This document shows positions 26,521 to 35,204 of a stretch of 64,000 nt of DNA, in pieces (the first letter of the stretch is position 1; every line of letters begins with the position of its first letter). Location of the stretch: NCBI RefSeq assembly GCF_004363075.1, contig NZ_SNYN01000023.1, positions 1 through 64,000 on the forward strand, given 5' to 3'. Source of the stretch: Actinorugispora endophytica. Its GTDB lineage: Bacteria > Actinomycetota > Actinomycetes > Streptosporangiales > Streptosporangiaceae. The notes under the pieces are model-generated. The model saw nothing but the letters and a program-made list of their open reading frames with translations. It searched no databases and had not been told where the DNA came from. The translations under genes were made by a program, and so were the position numbers.

Positions 26521-26628
26521 GACGGTCGTGGGCTTTCCGCCCTTCCCGGCCCCGAAACGGGCGGAAACCCCACGGCCGTCAACAAAACCACCGGTGCCCG
26601 AATCCACCCCCGCGCCGGAGCCTCCCTA
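26521..26628 (-). repeat. Dispersed 3'-end repeat module, copy D, at the rodA stop codon
   Basis: Reading the minus strand from the rodA TAG (26626-26628): tail GGAGGCTCCGGCGCGGGGG, then CACCGGTGGTTTTGTTGACG, then a long hairpin with arms 26521-26542 and 26559-26580 (22 bp, two mismatches) around GGGCTTTCCGCCC. The CACCGGTGGTTTTGTTGACG block is shared with copy C, and the tail with copies A and B. Confidence 0.75.
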
Positions 26629-27804
26629 TTCGAACCCCCGGTCGTGCGCGCGGATGGCCAGGACCAGGCCGACGGCGGTGAAGTTGGCGACGGCCGCGGT
26701 GCCGCCGTAGGAGACGAACGGCAGGGGCAGGCCGGTGATCGGCATGATCCCGAGGGTCATGCCGATGTTGACGAAGGACTGGACGCAGATCCAGGCCGCG
26801 ACGCCGGCGCAGACCAGGCGGCCGTAGGGCTGCTCGCAGTGGGCGGCGATGCGCAGGGTGCGCAGCAGGACCACGCCCAGCAGGACGATGATGGCCGCGC
26901 CTCCGATGAAGCCGAGCTCCTCGCCCGCGACGGTGAAGATGAAGTCGGTGTGCTGCTCGGGGACGAACTTGCCGCTGGTCTGCTCACCGCGGAACAGGCC
27001 GGTGCCGTTGACGCCGCCCGAGCCGATGGCGATGAGCGCCTGGTTGGCGTTGTAGCCGGCCCCCTGCGGGTCCGCGGTGGGGTCGATGAAGGTGGCGAAG
27101 CGGGCCAGCTGGTAGTCCTCGAGCAGGCCGAACCACCACACCGCGAGGACGCCCAGCAGGCCGCAGCCGACCAGGCCCAGCACCCAGCGCAGCGGGGCGC
27201 CCGACAGGGCCAGCATCCCCAGGTAGACGCCGCCCAGGACCATCGCGGTGCCGAGGTCCGGCTGGGCCAGGATCAGCCCCATCGGCACGGCCAGGACCAG
27301 CAGGCTCATCAGCACGTCCCAGGTGGCGGGGGCGTGCTCGCCGTCGCGGGGCTCGCCCAGCAGCGTGGCCGCGCCCAGGATCAGCGCGATCTTGGCGACC
27401 TCGCCGGGCTGGGCCTGGAAGCCTCCGACGACGAGCCAGGAGCGCGACCCGTTGACGACGGCGCCCATCGGGCTCAGTACCAGGGCCAGGCCGACGGCGG
27501 CGAGCGTGAAGACGACGGGCGCGTAGGCGCGCGCCACCCGGTAGTCCACTCCCGCGACGGCGAGGCAGGCCAGCAGGCCGACCGTGAGGTGCGCCAGGTG
27601 GCGCCGGGCGAAGCCGGTGAACTCCACCGGGCCGCCCGGGGGGATCGTGGACGCCCACACCAGCAGGACGCCCAGCACGCCGAGCGCGGCCACCGCCGAC
27701 AGCAGCGCCCAGTCCAGGCGTTGCGGCAGCCCCACTGCTATCAGGCGCCCGGCCCGCGCGCCCAGGGAGGACCGCCGGAGGTATCGGTCGGAGTGCAGCG
27801 ACAT
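26626..27804 (-). CDS. rodA: Rod-shape peptidoglycan polymerase RodA
   Basis: SEDS-family integral membrane glycosyltransferase of 392 aa with about ten hydrophobic segments. It polymerises lipid II during elongation with its partner PBP2. Family motifs are GSRSWLVVGGFQAQPGEVAK, ILAQPDLGTAMVL, GYNANQALIAIGSGG and the final GIMPITGLPLPFVSYGGT. The ATG at 27804 is chosen because AGGAGAAACAC precedes it; an upstream ATG would overlap the mrdA stop. It ends the mreBCD-mrdA-rodA operon, 14 bases after mrdA, and terminates in repeat copy D. Confidence 0.93.
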   Translation of the reverse strand: MSLHSDRYLRRSSLGARAGRLIAVGLPQRLDWALLSAVAALGVLGVLLVWASTIPPGGPVEFTGFARRHLAHLTVGLLACLAVAGVDYRVARAYAPVVFTLAAVGLALVLSPMGAVVNGSRSWLVVGGFQAQPGEVAKIALILGAATLLGEPRDGEHAPATWDVLMSLLVLAVPMGLILAQPDLGTAMVLGGVYLGMLALSGAPLRWVLGLVGCGLLGVLAVWWFGLLEDYQLARFATFIDPTADPQGAGYNANQALIAIGSGGVNGTGLFRGEQTSGKFVPEQHTDFIFTVAGEELGFIGGAAIIVLLGVVLLRTLRIAAHCEQPYGRLVCAGVAAWICVQSFVNIGMTLGIMPITGLPLPFVSYGGTAAVANFTAVGLVLAIRAHDRGFE

Positions 27805-27818
27805 GTGTTTCTCCTGGA

Positions 27819-29996
27819 TCACTTGCCGGGCGCCCGGACGGTCCCGTCAGGGCGGACCGTGGGCAGTTCGGAGGGGGGCTCGCCGCCGGGCAGCGCGGGC
27901 TCGCGCTTCCCCGGCCCCTCCTGCTCCCCCTCCTCGCCCGGTCCGGCACCGGTCTGCTCCTGCTCCTGCGGGGCGAAGCCGTAGATGCCGTCGTAGATCT
28001 CGCGGACCACCGGAGCCGCCACCGTGCCGCCGGTGCCGCCCTGGGAGATCAGCACGACCACCGCGAACCGGGGGTCGTCGGCGGGCGCGTAGGAGGCGAA
28101 CCAGCCCGACTCGCGCTTGCCGGTGACGGTGCCCGTCCCGGTCTTGCCCGCGATGGACACCTCGTCCTGCGGGAACCCGTTGAAGGCGCCCGAGGCGGTG
28201 CCCTCCTTGGGCACGTCCTCCAACGCGTCCCGCAGGTACTCCAGGGTGGCGTCCGAGACCGGCAGCCGCCCCGCCACCACCGGCGGGATCTCCCTCGCCC
28301 CGGAGCCGTCGGCCTCGATCAGCGCCTTGCCCACGCGCGGCTCGTACAGGGTTCCGCCGTTGGCGATGGCCGCGTAGGCGTTGGCCAGCTGCAACGGGGT
28401 GACCAGAACGTCGCCCTGCCCGATGGAGAAGTTCGCGGCGTCGCCCGCCCGCCACACGTACCCCTCGGTGCAGTTCTCGGTGGCCACCCTCTTGAGGTAG
28501 TCGGCGTGCTGGGGGTTCTCCTCCGCCACCTCGGGGTAGCCGGTCCGCGCCCGTCTGCAGCTGTCCTCCTTGGTGGCCTCCCAGTACTCCCGCTTCCAGG
28601 TGCGGTCCGGGACGCGCCCGGGGCTCTCGTTGGGCAGGTCGATGCCGGTGGGCCGTCCGAAGCCGAACCCCCTGGCCATGTCGACCATCGGGTCCCGGGG
28701 GTGCTGGACCGGGTCGATGCCGCCGTCGGCGAGCCACATCTCGTAGCCGAACCGGTAGAAGACCGTGTTGCAGGAGACCACGATCGCCTTGTGCAGGCTG
28801 ATCGACCCGTGCGCGCCGCCCTCGTAGTTGCGGAACGCCCGGTCCCCGACGTTGATGGAGCCGGGGCAGTCGTAGGTGCCGTCCAGCGGCGACCCGTTCT
28901 CCACGGCGGCGGCCAGCGAGGAGACCTTGAAGGTGGAGGCGGGCGGGAACTGGCCCTGCAGGGCACGCGAGATCAGCGGCTGGCCGGCGTCCTCGGACAG
29001 CAGCCGGTCGTAGGTCGCCTGGTCGATGCCGCCGTCCCACACGGCCGGGTCGTAGGTGGGCACGCTCGCCATGGCGATGACCCGTCCGGTGCGCACGTCC
29101 AGTACCACCCCGGCCGCCGAGTCGGCCGGGTAGCCGGCCGACCTGGCCCGTTCGATGCCCCCGGCGAGCGCCTTCTCGACGATCTTCTGCACTCCGGCGT
29201 CGATACTGGTGACCAGGTGCGCGCCGGGCCGCTGAGGGGTGTCGGAGACCACGCCGGTGACGTTCCCCTTGTTGTCCACGGCGAGGGTGCGCACCCCGGC
29301 GACGCCGCGCAGCCACGCGTCGTAGGTGCGCTCCACGCCGTCGCGCCCCACCTGGTCCACCCCGCTGAACTGGGCGCGCAGCTCCTCGCGCGCCCGCAGC
29401 TCCTCCTCGGTGACCGGCTGGAGGTAGCCGAGCAGCTGCGCGGCGCTCTGCCCCTGGGGGTAGTCGCGCACGGCGTGCTGCTGCGCGGAGATCCCGGGGA
29501 AGTCCTCCTGGCGCTCCCTGATCTGCAGGGCCAGCCTGGGGTCGACGTCCTCGGCCAGGGTGATCGGCTGGTAGGGCGAGCCGGGCCAGCAGGGGCGGCT
29601 CACCTCCGGCCCGCACAGCCGGGTGCGTTGGCGCAGCCGCTCGACCGGGACTCCCAGCACCTCGGAGAGGCGCGCCAGGACGGCGTCGCCGCCGTCCGGC
29701 TGCGCGGCCAGGGCGTGGAAGTCCGCCGAGACCACGAGTTCGGTCCGGTTGTGCACCAAGGGGCGGCCGGCTGCGTCCAGGATCTGGCCCCGGGTGGCCG
29801 GGATGACCAGGTTCTGGGTGCGGTTGGCCGCGGCCAGGGCCTGGTAGTGCTCGGCCATCGGGACCTGGAGGTACCACAGCCGTCCCGTCAGGACCGCCAG
29901 CAGGCACAGGACCAGCGCCTGGGCCGCCACCACCAGGCCGATCCGCCCCTGGCGCGGTCCTCGCGCCGCGTCGGGGATGTTCCTGGGGGGGATCAC
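27819..29996 (-). CDS. mrdA: Penicillin-binding protein 2 (class B, elongation)
   Basis: Class B transpeptidase of 725 aa that crosslinks peptidoglycan with RodA. A single N-terminal membrane anchor (IGLVVAAQALVLCLLAVLTG) is followed by the PBP dimerisation domain and the transpeptidase domain with STFK (active-site serine), SCN in VVSCNTVFYRFGYEM, and KTGTGTVTGK. The tail is acidic and proline-rich. The GTG at 29996 is chosen because AGGAGGAG lies upstream and it overlaps the mreD stop by 4 bases (GTGA). Confidence 0.93.
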   Translation of the reverse strand: MIPPRNIPDAARGPRQGRIGLVVAAQALVLCLLAVLTGRLWYLQVPMAEHYQALAAANRTQNLVIPATRGQILDAAGRPLVHNRTELVVSADFHALAAQPDGGDAVLARLSEVLGVPVERLRQRTRLCGPEVSRPCWPGSPYQPITLAEDVDPRLALQIRERQEDFPGISAQQHAVRDYPQGQSAAQLLGYLQPVTEEELRAREELRAQFSGVDQVGRDGVERTYDAWLRGVAGVRTLAVDNKGNVTGVVSDTPQRPGAHLVTSIDAGVQKIVEKALAGGIERARSAGYPADSAAGVVLDVRTGRVIAMASVPTYDPAVWDGGIDQATYDRLLSEDAGQPLISRALQGQFPPASTFKVSSLAAAVENGSPLDGTYDCPGSINVGDRAFRNYEGGAHGSISLHKAIVVSCNTVFYRFGYEMWLADGGIDPVQHPRDPMVDMARGFGFGRPTGIDLPNESPGRVPDRTWKREYWEATKEDSCRRARTGYPEVAEENPQHADYLKRVATENCTEGYVWRAGDAANFSIGQGDVLVTPLQLANAYAAIANGGTLYEPRVGKALIEADGSGAREIPPVVAGRLPVSDATLEYLRDALEDVPKEGTASGAFNGFPQDEVSIAGKTGTGTVTGKRESGWFASYAPADDPRFAVVVLISQGGTGGTVAAPVVREIYDGIYGFAPQEQEQTGAGPGEEGEQEGPGKREPALPGGEPPSELPTVRPDGTVRAPGK

Positions 29997-30541
29997 CTGC
30001 GGCTCCTCCTGCTCGTCCAGGACACGTCGCCGATCCCGGTGAAGTCGTCCCCCGTTCGGCGGCGCACCGCCCACAGGCTCGGGTACAGCACGAACGGCGC
30101 GACGGCCGCGGTCAACAGCAGCGTCACCGCGAGGTCGGAGGCCACGGCCTCCAGCGTGATCCGGGGGTCGCCCAGCACCACGCCGACGAACGCGAAGCCC
30201 AGACCGGTGACGACGGTGGCCGCGGCGGCCGCTCCCAGCGGCCGCAGGGCCGAGCTCTCCGCGGGTTCGCGCAGCGCCCCCACGACGTACCCCGCCAGGC
30301 ACAGGGCCATCGCGTAGCGGCCGAACTCGTGGTCGCCGGGCGGCGCGGCGTCCACGGCCAGCCCCGAGGCGAAGCCGGCGACCGCGCCCGCGGTCGCCGA
30401 GGAGCGCAGCGCGATCGCGGTGACGGCGAGCAGCACCAGGTCGGGCGCTGCCCCCCAGGGCAGCGGAAGCCGGTTGACGGCGGTGACCTGGACGACCACG
30501 GCCGCCGCGAGCAGCAGTGCCGCGAGGATCCAGCGGCTCAC
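29993..30541 (-). CDS. mreD: Rod shape-determining protein MreD
   Basis: Small integral membrane protein (182 aa) with five or so hydrophobic helices, starting MSRWILAALLLAAAVVVQVT and including PDLVLLAVTAIALRS. MreD bridges MreC and the elongation machinery. The GTG start overlaps the mreC stop by 4 bases, and its own stop overlaps the mrdA GTG in the same way. Sequence conservation in this family is low; assignment rests on topology and position. Confidence 0.85.
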   Translation of the reverse strand: MSRWILAALLLAAAVVVQVTAVNRLPLPWGAAPDLVLLAVTAIALRSSATAGAVAGFASGLAVDAAPPGDHEFGRYAMALCLAGYVVGALREPAESSALRPLGAAAAATVVTGLGFAFVGVVLGDPRITLEAVASDLAVTLLLTAAVAPFVLYPSLWAVRRRTGDDFTGIGDVSWTSRRSRR

Positions 30542-31434
30542 CGGTCCCCTCCCTTCGGCGCGGACCTCAGGAGCGAGTCGCGCGGATCGTCCTCGGGTTC
30601 GGCCACGACCACGCCGACGACGTCGATCCGGCTGATGTCCGCGAACGGGGTGACGCGGGCGGTCCGGCTCAACGCGCCCGGGGTGTCGGCCACCTCCGTG
30701 ACGGTGCCCACCGGGACGCCCGGGACGAAGGGCGCGCCTCCGTGGGAGCCGAGGGTCACGACGCGGTCCCCCTCGCGCACGACCGCGCTGCCGTCCAGCA
30801 GTTCGAGCACCAGCGGCGACCGGTCGGTGACGGCGTTCCCGGTTCCGTCGACCACTCCGATCTCCTTGGAACCCGCCAGCCGGACGCCGACAGCGGAGGC
30901 GCCGTCGGTGACCAGGGTGACGGTGCTGGTCTGCTCGGTGACCTCGGTGACCCGCCCGACGAGGCCGTCCCTGCTGATCACGGTCATGTCGGGGGCCACG
31001 CCGTCGCGCGCGCCGACGTCCAGCGTGACCGCGTCGGCGTAGCCGTGCCCGGTGAGCCGGGTGACGGCCTGGGCCGCGACGATCTCGTACCCGCCCAGGC
31101 CCGACAGGGTGAGCAGGTCGGCGAGTTCGGCCGAGCGCGCGCCGTCGCGTTCGAGGGCGTCGACCTCGGCGGCGAGTTCGGCGTTGCGCCGTTCCAGCTC
31201 GTCGATGCGCGCGGCCGAGGCGGGAGCCGCGGCCAGCGCCGCGGTGACCCCCGTGACCGGCGCGGCGGCGACGCCCACCGCCGAGGCGAGCGGCACGAAG
31301 GCCGCCGCCCCGGCCGCGCGGGCGCCGCCGCTGACCGGGTCGCCCTCGACGCGCACGTCCAGGACCAGCAGGACCAGCCCCACGGCCAGGAGCAGCACCA
31401 GCGCGGCCCGGGACCGGGGTGTGTCGCGCGGCAT
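30538..31434 (-). CDS. mreC: Rod shape-determining protein MreC
   Basis: This 298-aa protein has one N-terminal membrane helix (AALVLLLAVGLVLLVLDV), an external coiled coil (RIDELERRNAELAAEVDALE) and the two beta domains of MreC with AVTLDVGARDGVAPDMTV and the internal DGLVGRVTEV. It scaffolds PBP2 and RodA in the wall-elongation complex. The ATG at 31434 begins 2 bases after the mreB stop and is preferred over upstream in-frame codons that lie inside mreB. Confidence 0.92.
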   Translation of the reverse strand: MPRDTPRSRAALVLLLAVGLVLLVLDVRVEGDPVSGGARAAGAAAFVPLASAVGVAAAPVTGVTAALAAAPASAARIDELERRNAELAAEVDALERDGARSAELADLLTLSGLGGYEIVAAQAVTRLTGHGYADAVTLDVGARDGVAPDMTVISRDGLVGRVTEVTEQTSTVTLVTDGASAVGVRLAGSKEIGVVDGTGNAVTDRSPLVLELLDGSAVVREGDRVVTLGSHGGAPFVPGVPVGTVTEVADTPGALSRTARVTPFADISRIDVVGVVVAEPEDDPRDSLLRSAPKGGDR

Positions 31435-31436
31435 CG

Positions 31437-32471
31437 TCAGTGCCGCCGTTCCGGCACCAGCACCTGGTTGAGGCGTTCGTAGTTCTCCACGCAGGTGCCC
31501 GAGCCCAGCGCCACGGAGTCCAGCGCGTTGTCGGCGAGGTGGATGGGCATCCCGGTCTCGTGCCGCAGCCGCTCGTCCAGCCCGCGCAGCAGCGCGCCGC
31601 CCCCGGTGACGACGATGCCGCGGTCCATGATGTCGCCGGACAGCTCCGGCGGGCACTTGTCCAGGGTGGTGCGCACGGCGTCGACGACGGAGACCACCGG
31701 CTCCTCGATGGCCAGGCGGACCTCCATGGCGGACATGACCACGGTCTTGGGCAGCCCGCTGACCAGGTCGCGCCCGCGCACCTCGGCGTGCAGCTCCTCG
31801 GCGTCCGTCGGGTAGACCGACCCGATGGCCAGCTTGAGCTCCTCGGCGGTGCGCTCCCCGATCATCAGGGAGTACTCCTTCTTGATGAAGTTCATGATGG
31901 CGGCGTCGAGGTCGTCGCCGCCGACCCGGATCGACTGCGAGATGACGATGCCGCCCATGGAGATGACCGCGACCTCGGTGGTCCCGCCGCCGATGTCCAC
32001 GACCATGTTCCCGGTGGGCTCGTGCACCGGCAGCCCGGCGCCGATGGCCGCGGCCATCGGCTCCTCGATGATGTAGACGCGGCGCGCTCCCGCCTGGTAG
32101 CCCGCCTCCTTGACGGCGCGGTGCTCCACCGAGGTGATTCCGCTGGGCACGGCGACGACGAGTCTCGGCTTGGCGAAGTGGCGCCGTCTGTGGGTCTTCT
32201 GGATGAAGTACCGCAGCATGCGCTCGGTGATCTCGAAGTCGGCGATGACCCCGTCCTTGAGCGGCCGGATGGCGGTGATGTTGTCGGGGGTCCGGCCGAT
32301 CATCTGCTTGGCCTCGGCGCCCACCGCGACGATCTTTCCGGTCGAGGTGTTGAGGGCCACGACCGAGGGTTCGTTCAGGACGATGCCCCGGCCGCGCACG
32401 TACACGAGCGTGTTCGCGGTACCCAGGTCGACTGCCATGTCACGGCCGAGAAAAGCGAGATTATTGGTCAT
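31437..32471 (-). CDS. mreB: Rod shape-determining protein MreB (bacterial actin)
   Basis: Full-length 344-aa actin homologue: [20 protein letters not shown] (phosphate 1), [20 protein letters not shown] (phosphate 2), [13 protein letters not shown] (adenosine motif) and [11 protein letters not shown]. It heads the mreBCD-mrdA-rodA operon. The upstream 250 bases include a TA-rich GTAACTAAATAACT element likely to be part of its promoter and GAGGACGTTAC before the ATG. In filamentous actinomycetes MreB often acts in aerial hyphae and spore walls. Confidence 0.96.
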   Translation of the reverse strand: MTNNLAFLGRDMAVDLGTANTLVYVRGRGIVLNEPSVVALNTSTGKIVAVGAEAKQMIGRTPDNITAIRPLKDGVIADFEITERMLRYFIQKTHRRRHFAKPRLVVAVPSGITSVEHRAVKEAGYQAGARRVYIIEEPMAAAIGAGLPVHEPTGNMVVDIGGGTTEVAVISMGGIVISQSIRVGGDDLDAAIMNFIKKEYSLMIGERTAEELKLAIGSVYPTDAEELHAEVRGRDLVSGLPKTVVMSAMEVRLAIEEPVVSVVDAVRTTLDKCPPELSGDIMDRGIVVTGGGALLRGLDERLRHETGMPIHLADNALDSVALGSGTCVENYERLNQVLVPERRH

Positions 32472-32643
32472 GTAACGTCCTCAGCGGCGCCAAACGGGAT
32501 ACGGCTTGCCCGGGTCGGGGATGCGGTGGATGCGGAGTCGATCCGCTGGGCTCAGCACTCAAGCCCTTCACAGGGTAACTCTGTGGAGTTATTTAGTTAC
32601 GCAAACGCGCCGGTTTGTTCCGGCCCGCACGGCGAGACGCGAA

Positions 32644-32690
32644 ACGGCCGGGCGGCTCCCGGCCGTGGTCGGACCGGGAGCCGCCCGGCC
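32644..32690 (-). terminator. Terminator hairpin of ndk
   Basis: An 18-bp perfect stem: CGGCCGGGCGGCTCCCGG (32644-32661) with its complement at 32673-32690, loop 11 bases. It lies 33 bases past the ndk stop, upstream of the mreB promoter region. Confidence 0.75.
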
Positions 32691-32722
32691 GCTGCCGGGA
32701 TTCGGTGTTCGATACGCGCGTG

Positions 32723-33130
32723 CTACCCCAGGTCGGGGAAGAACAGCTTGATCTCGCGCTCGGCGGAGTAGGTGGAGTCCGAGCCGTGCACGATGTTCGC
32801 CTGGACCTGCAGGGCGAAGTCGCCGCGGATGGTGCCCGGGCCGGCCGCGACCGGGTCGGTGGCCCCGGCCAGCGCGCGGAAGGCCTCGACGCAGCGGTCG
32901 CCCTCGACGACCATCGCGACCAGCGGGCCGCTGGTGATGAAATCGACCAGGGAGGGGAAGAACGGCCGGGAGGCGTGCTCCTCGTAATGGGTCCTCGCGG
33001 TCTCCGCGTCCAGGGTGCGCAGTTCGAGCGCGACGATCTTGAGGCCCTTCCGCTCGATGCGGGAGATGACGTCGCCGATGATGTTGCGACGCACGCCATC
33101 GGGCTTGATCAGGACAAGGGTGCGCTCCAC
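32723..33130 (-). CDS. ndk: Nucleoside diphosphate kinase
   Basis: Ndk transfers the terminal phosphate of ATP to other nucleoside diphosphates through a phosphohistidine. The 135-aa protein begins [18 protein letters not shown] and holds the catalytic H115 in [11 protein letters not shown] start. It lies about 195 bases downstream of the folC-DUF4233 pair and has its own terminator. Confidence 0.97.
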   Translation of the reverse strand: MERTLVLIKPDGVRRNIIGDVISRIERKGLKIVALELRTLDAETARTHYEEHASRPFFPSLVDFITSGPLVAMVVEGDRCVEAFRALAGATDPVAAGPGTIRGDFALQVQANIVHGSDSTYSAEREIKLFFPDLG

Positions 33131-33325
33131 GGTGGTTGTCTCCTCGACAGGATCGTTCGGTGTTCGACGGTTCCGCCGGTCCGGACGCGGCCCGGGGCGT
33201 GCCTCCAGGGCCGTTCCGGGATCCGCGGCCGCCGGGACGACGCCCGCAGTCCGCCCCGGGAGCGTCCGGGAGGCACGACCTCGGGGAAACGCCCTACCTT
33301 CGGTCGTGCGTACACTACCGGTTCG

Positions 33326-33724
33326 TCAGCCGCCGTCCCGCCCGCTCGGCGCATCGGCCCCCGACTCCTGCCGCGCCTCGTACTCGGCGCGGGCGCTCTC
33401 GTACTCGGCCTTCATCGCGTCGGTGCGCCGCCCCAGGACCACCCCCGCGATCCACAGCGAGACGAAGACGATCCCCAGGTACGGCAGGCCCGGCACGAGC
33501 AGGCTGCTGACCACGAACCCCGCCTGGAGCGCGCACGCGGCGTAGAAGCCCCAGGTGAAGCGCTGCACGGCGGTCAGGAGCAGCGCGGCGAGGGCCAGCC
33601 CGCCCCACACTCCCCCCGCCAGCGCGGGCGGGTGCCCTCCGAGCTGGATGGCGACCGGGACGGCCAGCCCCAGGATGATCGCCTCGAACACCAGGACGAC
33701 GGCGCATATGGTCCGCACGGTCAC
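33326..33724 (-). CDS. DUF4233 membrane protein
   Basis: A 132-aa actinobacterial protein with four hydrophobic helices (for example ICAVVLVFEAIILGLAVPVA and YLGIVFVSLWIAGVVLG) and a charged cytoplasmic tail (MKAEYESARAEYEARQ). Its GTG overlaps the folC stop by 4 bases, the arrangement typical for DUF4233, which is regularly found between folC and ndk. No function is known. Confidence 0.85.
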   Translation of the reverse strand: MTVRTICAVVLVFEAIILGLAVPVAIQLGGHPPALAGGVWGGLALAALLLTAVQRFTWGFYAACALQAGFVVSSLLVPGLPYLGIVFVSLWIAGVVLGRRTDAMKAEYESARAEYEARQESGADAPSGRDGG

Positions 33725-35067
33725 TCCCTCTTCATCAGGTGGGTGGTGTCTCCCGCGGTGACGACCGAACCGGTCACGAGCACGCCAGCCCCTCCGAACT
33801 CCTCGCTCTGCTCCGCGAGGGTGACGGCCTGCTCGATGGCGTCGTCCAGGCGGTCGGCCAGGTGGACGCGGTCGACGTCGAAGACCTCCTCCGCGATCTC
33901 CTTGAGCTGTTCGGGCGCCATACTGCGCGGCGAGGAGTTGCGGGTGACCACGATCTCGTCGAGCAGCGGCTCCAGCGGCTCCAGGATGCCCTCGACGTCC
34001 TTGTCCGCCATGATCGCGACCACGCCGACGAGCCGGTCGAAGGAGAACGCCTCCCGGAGGGTGTCCACGCTCGCGGCCATCCCCGCCGGGTTGTGTGCGG
34101 CGTCCACGATGATGGTGGGGCTGGTCCGCACGATCTCCAACCGTCCCGGCGAGGCCGTCTTGGCCAGGGCTCCGCGCACCAGGTCGGGGTCGAGCCCCTC
34201 GTCACCCTCGGCCGGGGAGGCGAACGCCTCCACGGCGGCCAGGGCCACCGCGGCGTTGGCCGCCTGGTGGGCGCCGAACAGCGGCAGGAAGATCCCGTCG
34301 TATCCCGCGCGCAGGCCCCTGACGGCGATCTGCTGGCCGCCCACGGCCACGTCCCGGTGGACGACGCCGAACTCCAGCCCCTCGCGGGCGACCTGCGCGC
34401 CCACCTCGGCGGCGCGGCGCATCAGCGCCTCGGCCGCGGGCAGCGGCTGCTGGGCGAGCACCGCGACGGAGCCGGGCTTGATGATGCCGGACTTCTCCTC
34501 GGCGATGCCCTCGACGGTGTCGGGAAGGTAATCGGTGTGGTCGATGGAGACCGGCGTGACGACCGCGACGTCGGCCTCGACGACGTTGGTGGCGTCCCAG
34601 GTCCCGCCCATGCCCACCTCGACCACCGCCACGTCCACGGGCGCGTCCGCGAAGGCCGCGTAGGCCATGGCGGTGAGCACCTCGAAGAACGACATCGGGA
34701 TGTCGCTCCGGGCGTCCACCATCTCCACGTACGGCAGGACATCGGTGTAGACCTCGACGAACGCCTCCTCGGAGATCGGTTCGCCGTCGATCACGATGCG
34801 CTCGCGCATGGACGTCAGGTGCGGGCTGGTGTAGCGCCCCACCCGCAGCTGGCGCTCCCGGAGCAGGCCGTCGATCATCCGCGCGGTCGAGGTCTTGCCG
34901 TTGGTCCCGGTCACGTGGACGACGCGGTAGTTGGCCTGGGGCTCGCCCAGCAGGTCCATGACCGCGCGGATGCGCTCCAGCGTCGGGTGGATGAGCGACT
35001 CACCCGCGCGGCCGAGGATCTCGGCCTGGACCTCCTCGTAGCGCGAGGGCGCCTGTTCCCTGTTCAC
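33721..35067 (-). CDS. folC: Folylpolyglutamate synthase / dihydrofolate synthase
   Basis: FolC adds glutamate to (dihydro)pteroate and to folates. The 448-aa Mur-ligase-like enzyme shows the ATP-binding VTGTNGKTSTARM, the omega loop TSPHLTSMRERI, VEVGMGGTWDATN, IDHTDYLPDTVEGIAEEK, HQAANAAVALAA and VDAAHNPAGM. It is coupled to DUF4233 by a 4-base overlap. In many actinomycetes valS precedes folC next to clpX; here valS is absent and LVIVD, DUF305 and PepSY genes stand in that interval. Confidence 0.94.
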   Translation of the reverse strand: MNREQAPSRYEEVQAEILGRAGESLIHPTLERIRAVMDLLGEPQANYRVVHVTGTNGKTSTARMIDGLLRERQLRVGRYTSPHLTSMRERIVIDGEPISEEAFVEVYTDVLPYVEMVDARSDIPMSFFEVLTAMAYAAFADAPVDVAVVEVGMGGTWDATNVVEADVAVVTPVSIDHTDYLPDTVEGIAEEKSGIIKPGSVAVLAQQPLPAAEALMRRAAEVGAQVAREGLEFGVVHRDVAVGGQQIAVRGLRAGYDGIFLPLFGAHQAANAAVALAAVEAFASPAEGDEGLDPDLVRGALAKTASPGRLEIVRTSPTIIVDAAHNPAGMAASVDTLREAFSFDRLVGVVAIMADKDVEGILEPLEPLLDEIVVTRNSSPRSMAPEQLKEIAEEVFDVDRVHLADRLDDAIEQAVTLAEQSEEFGGAGVLVTGSVVTAGDTTHLMKRE

Positions 35068-35151
35068 AGCGTTGGCTTCGTCGTCTTGTACACGACTTCA
35101 GCCTAGGGCAGCACGCCCGGTGACTCGCTCCGGGTTCACCGCCGGTGAACG

Positions 35152-35190
35152 GCGGCGCGGCCCCGTCGGAGGTCGACGGGGCCGCGCCGC
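35152..35190 (-). terminator. Terminator hairpin of the LVIVD-repeat gene
   Basis: A perfect 17-bp stem, GCGGCGCGGCCCCGTCG (35152-35168) and its complement (35174-35190), with a 5-base loop (GAGGT), lies 15 bases after the LVIVD-repeat gene stop. Confidence 0.75.
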
Positions 35191-35204
35191 GGGGCCGGTC
35201 CGGT

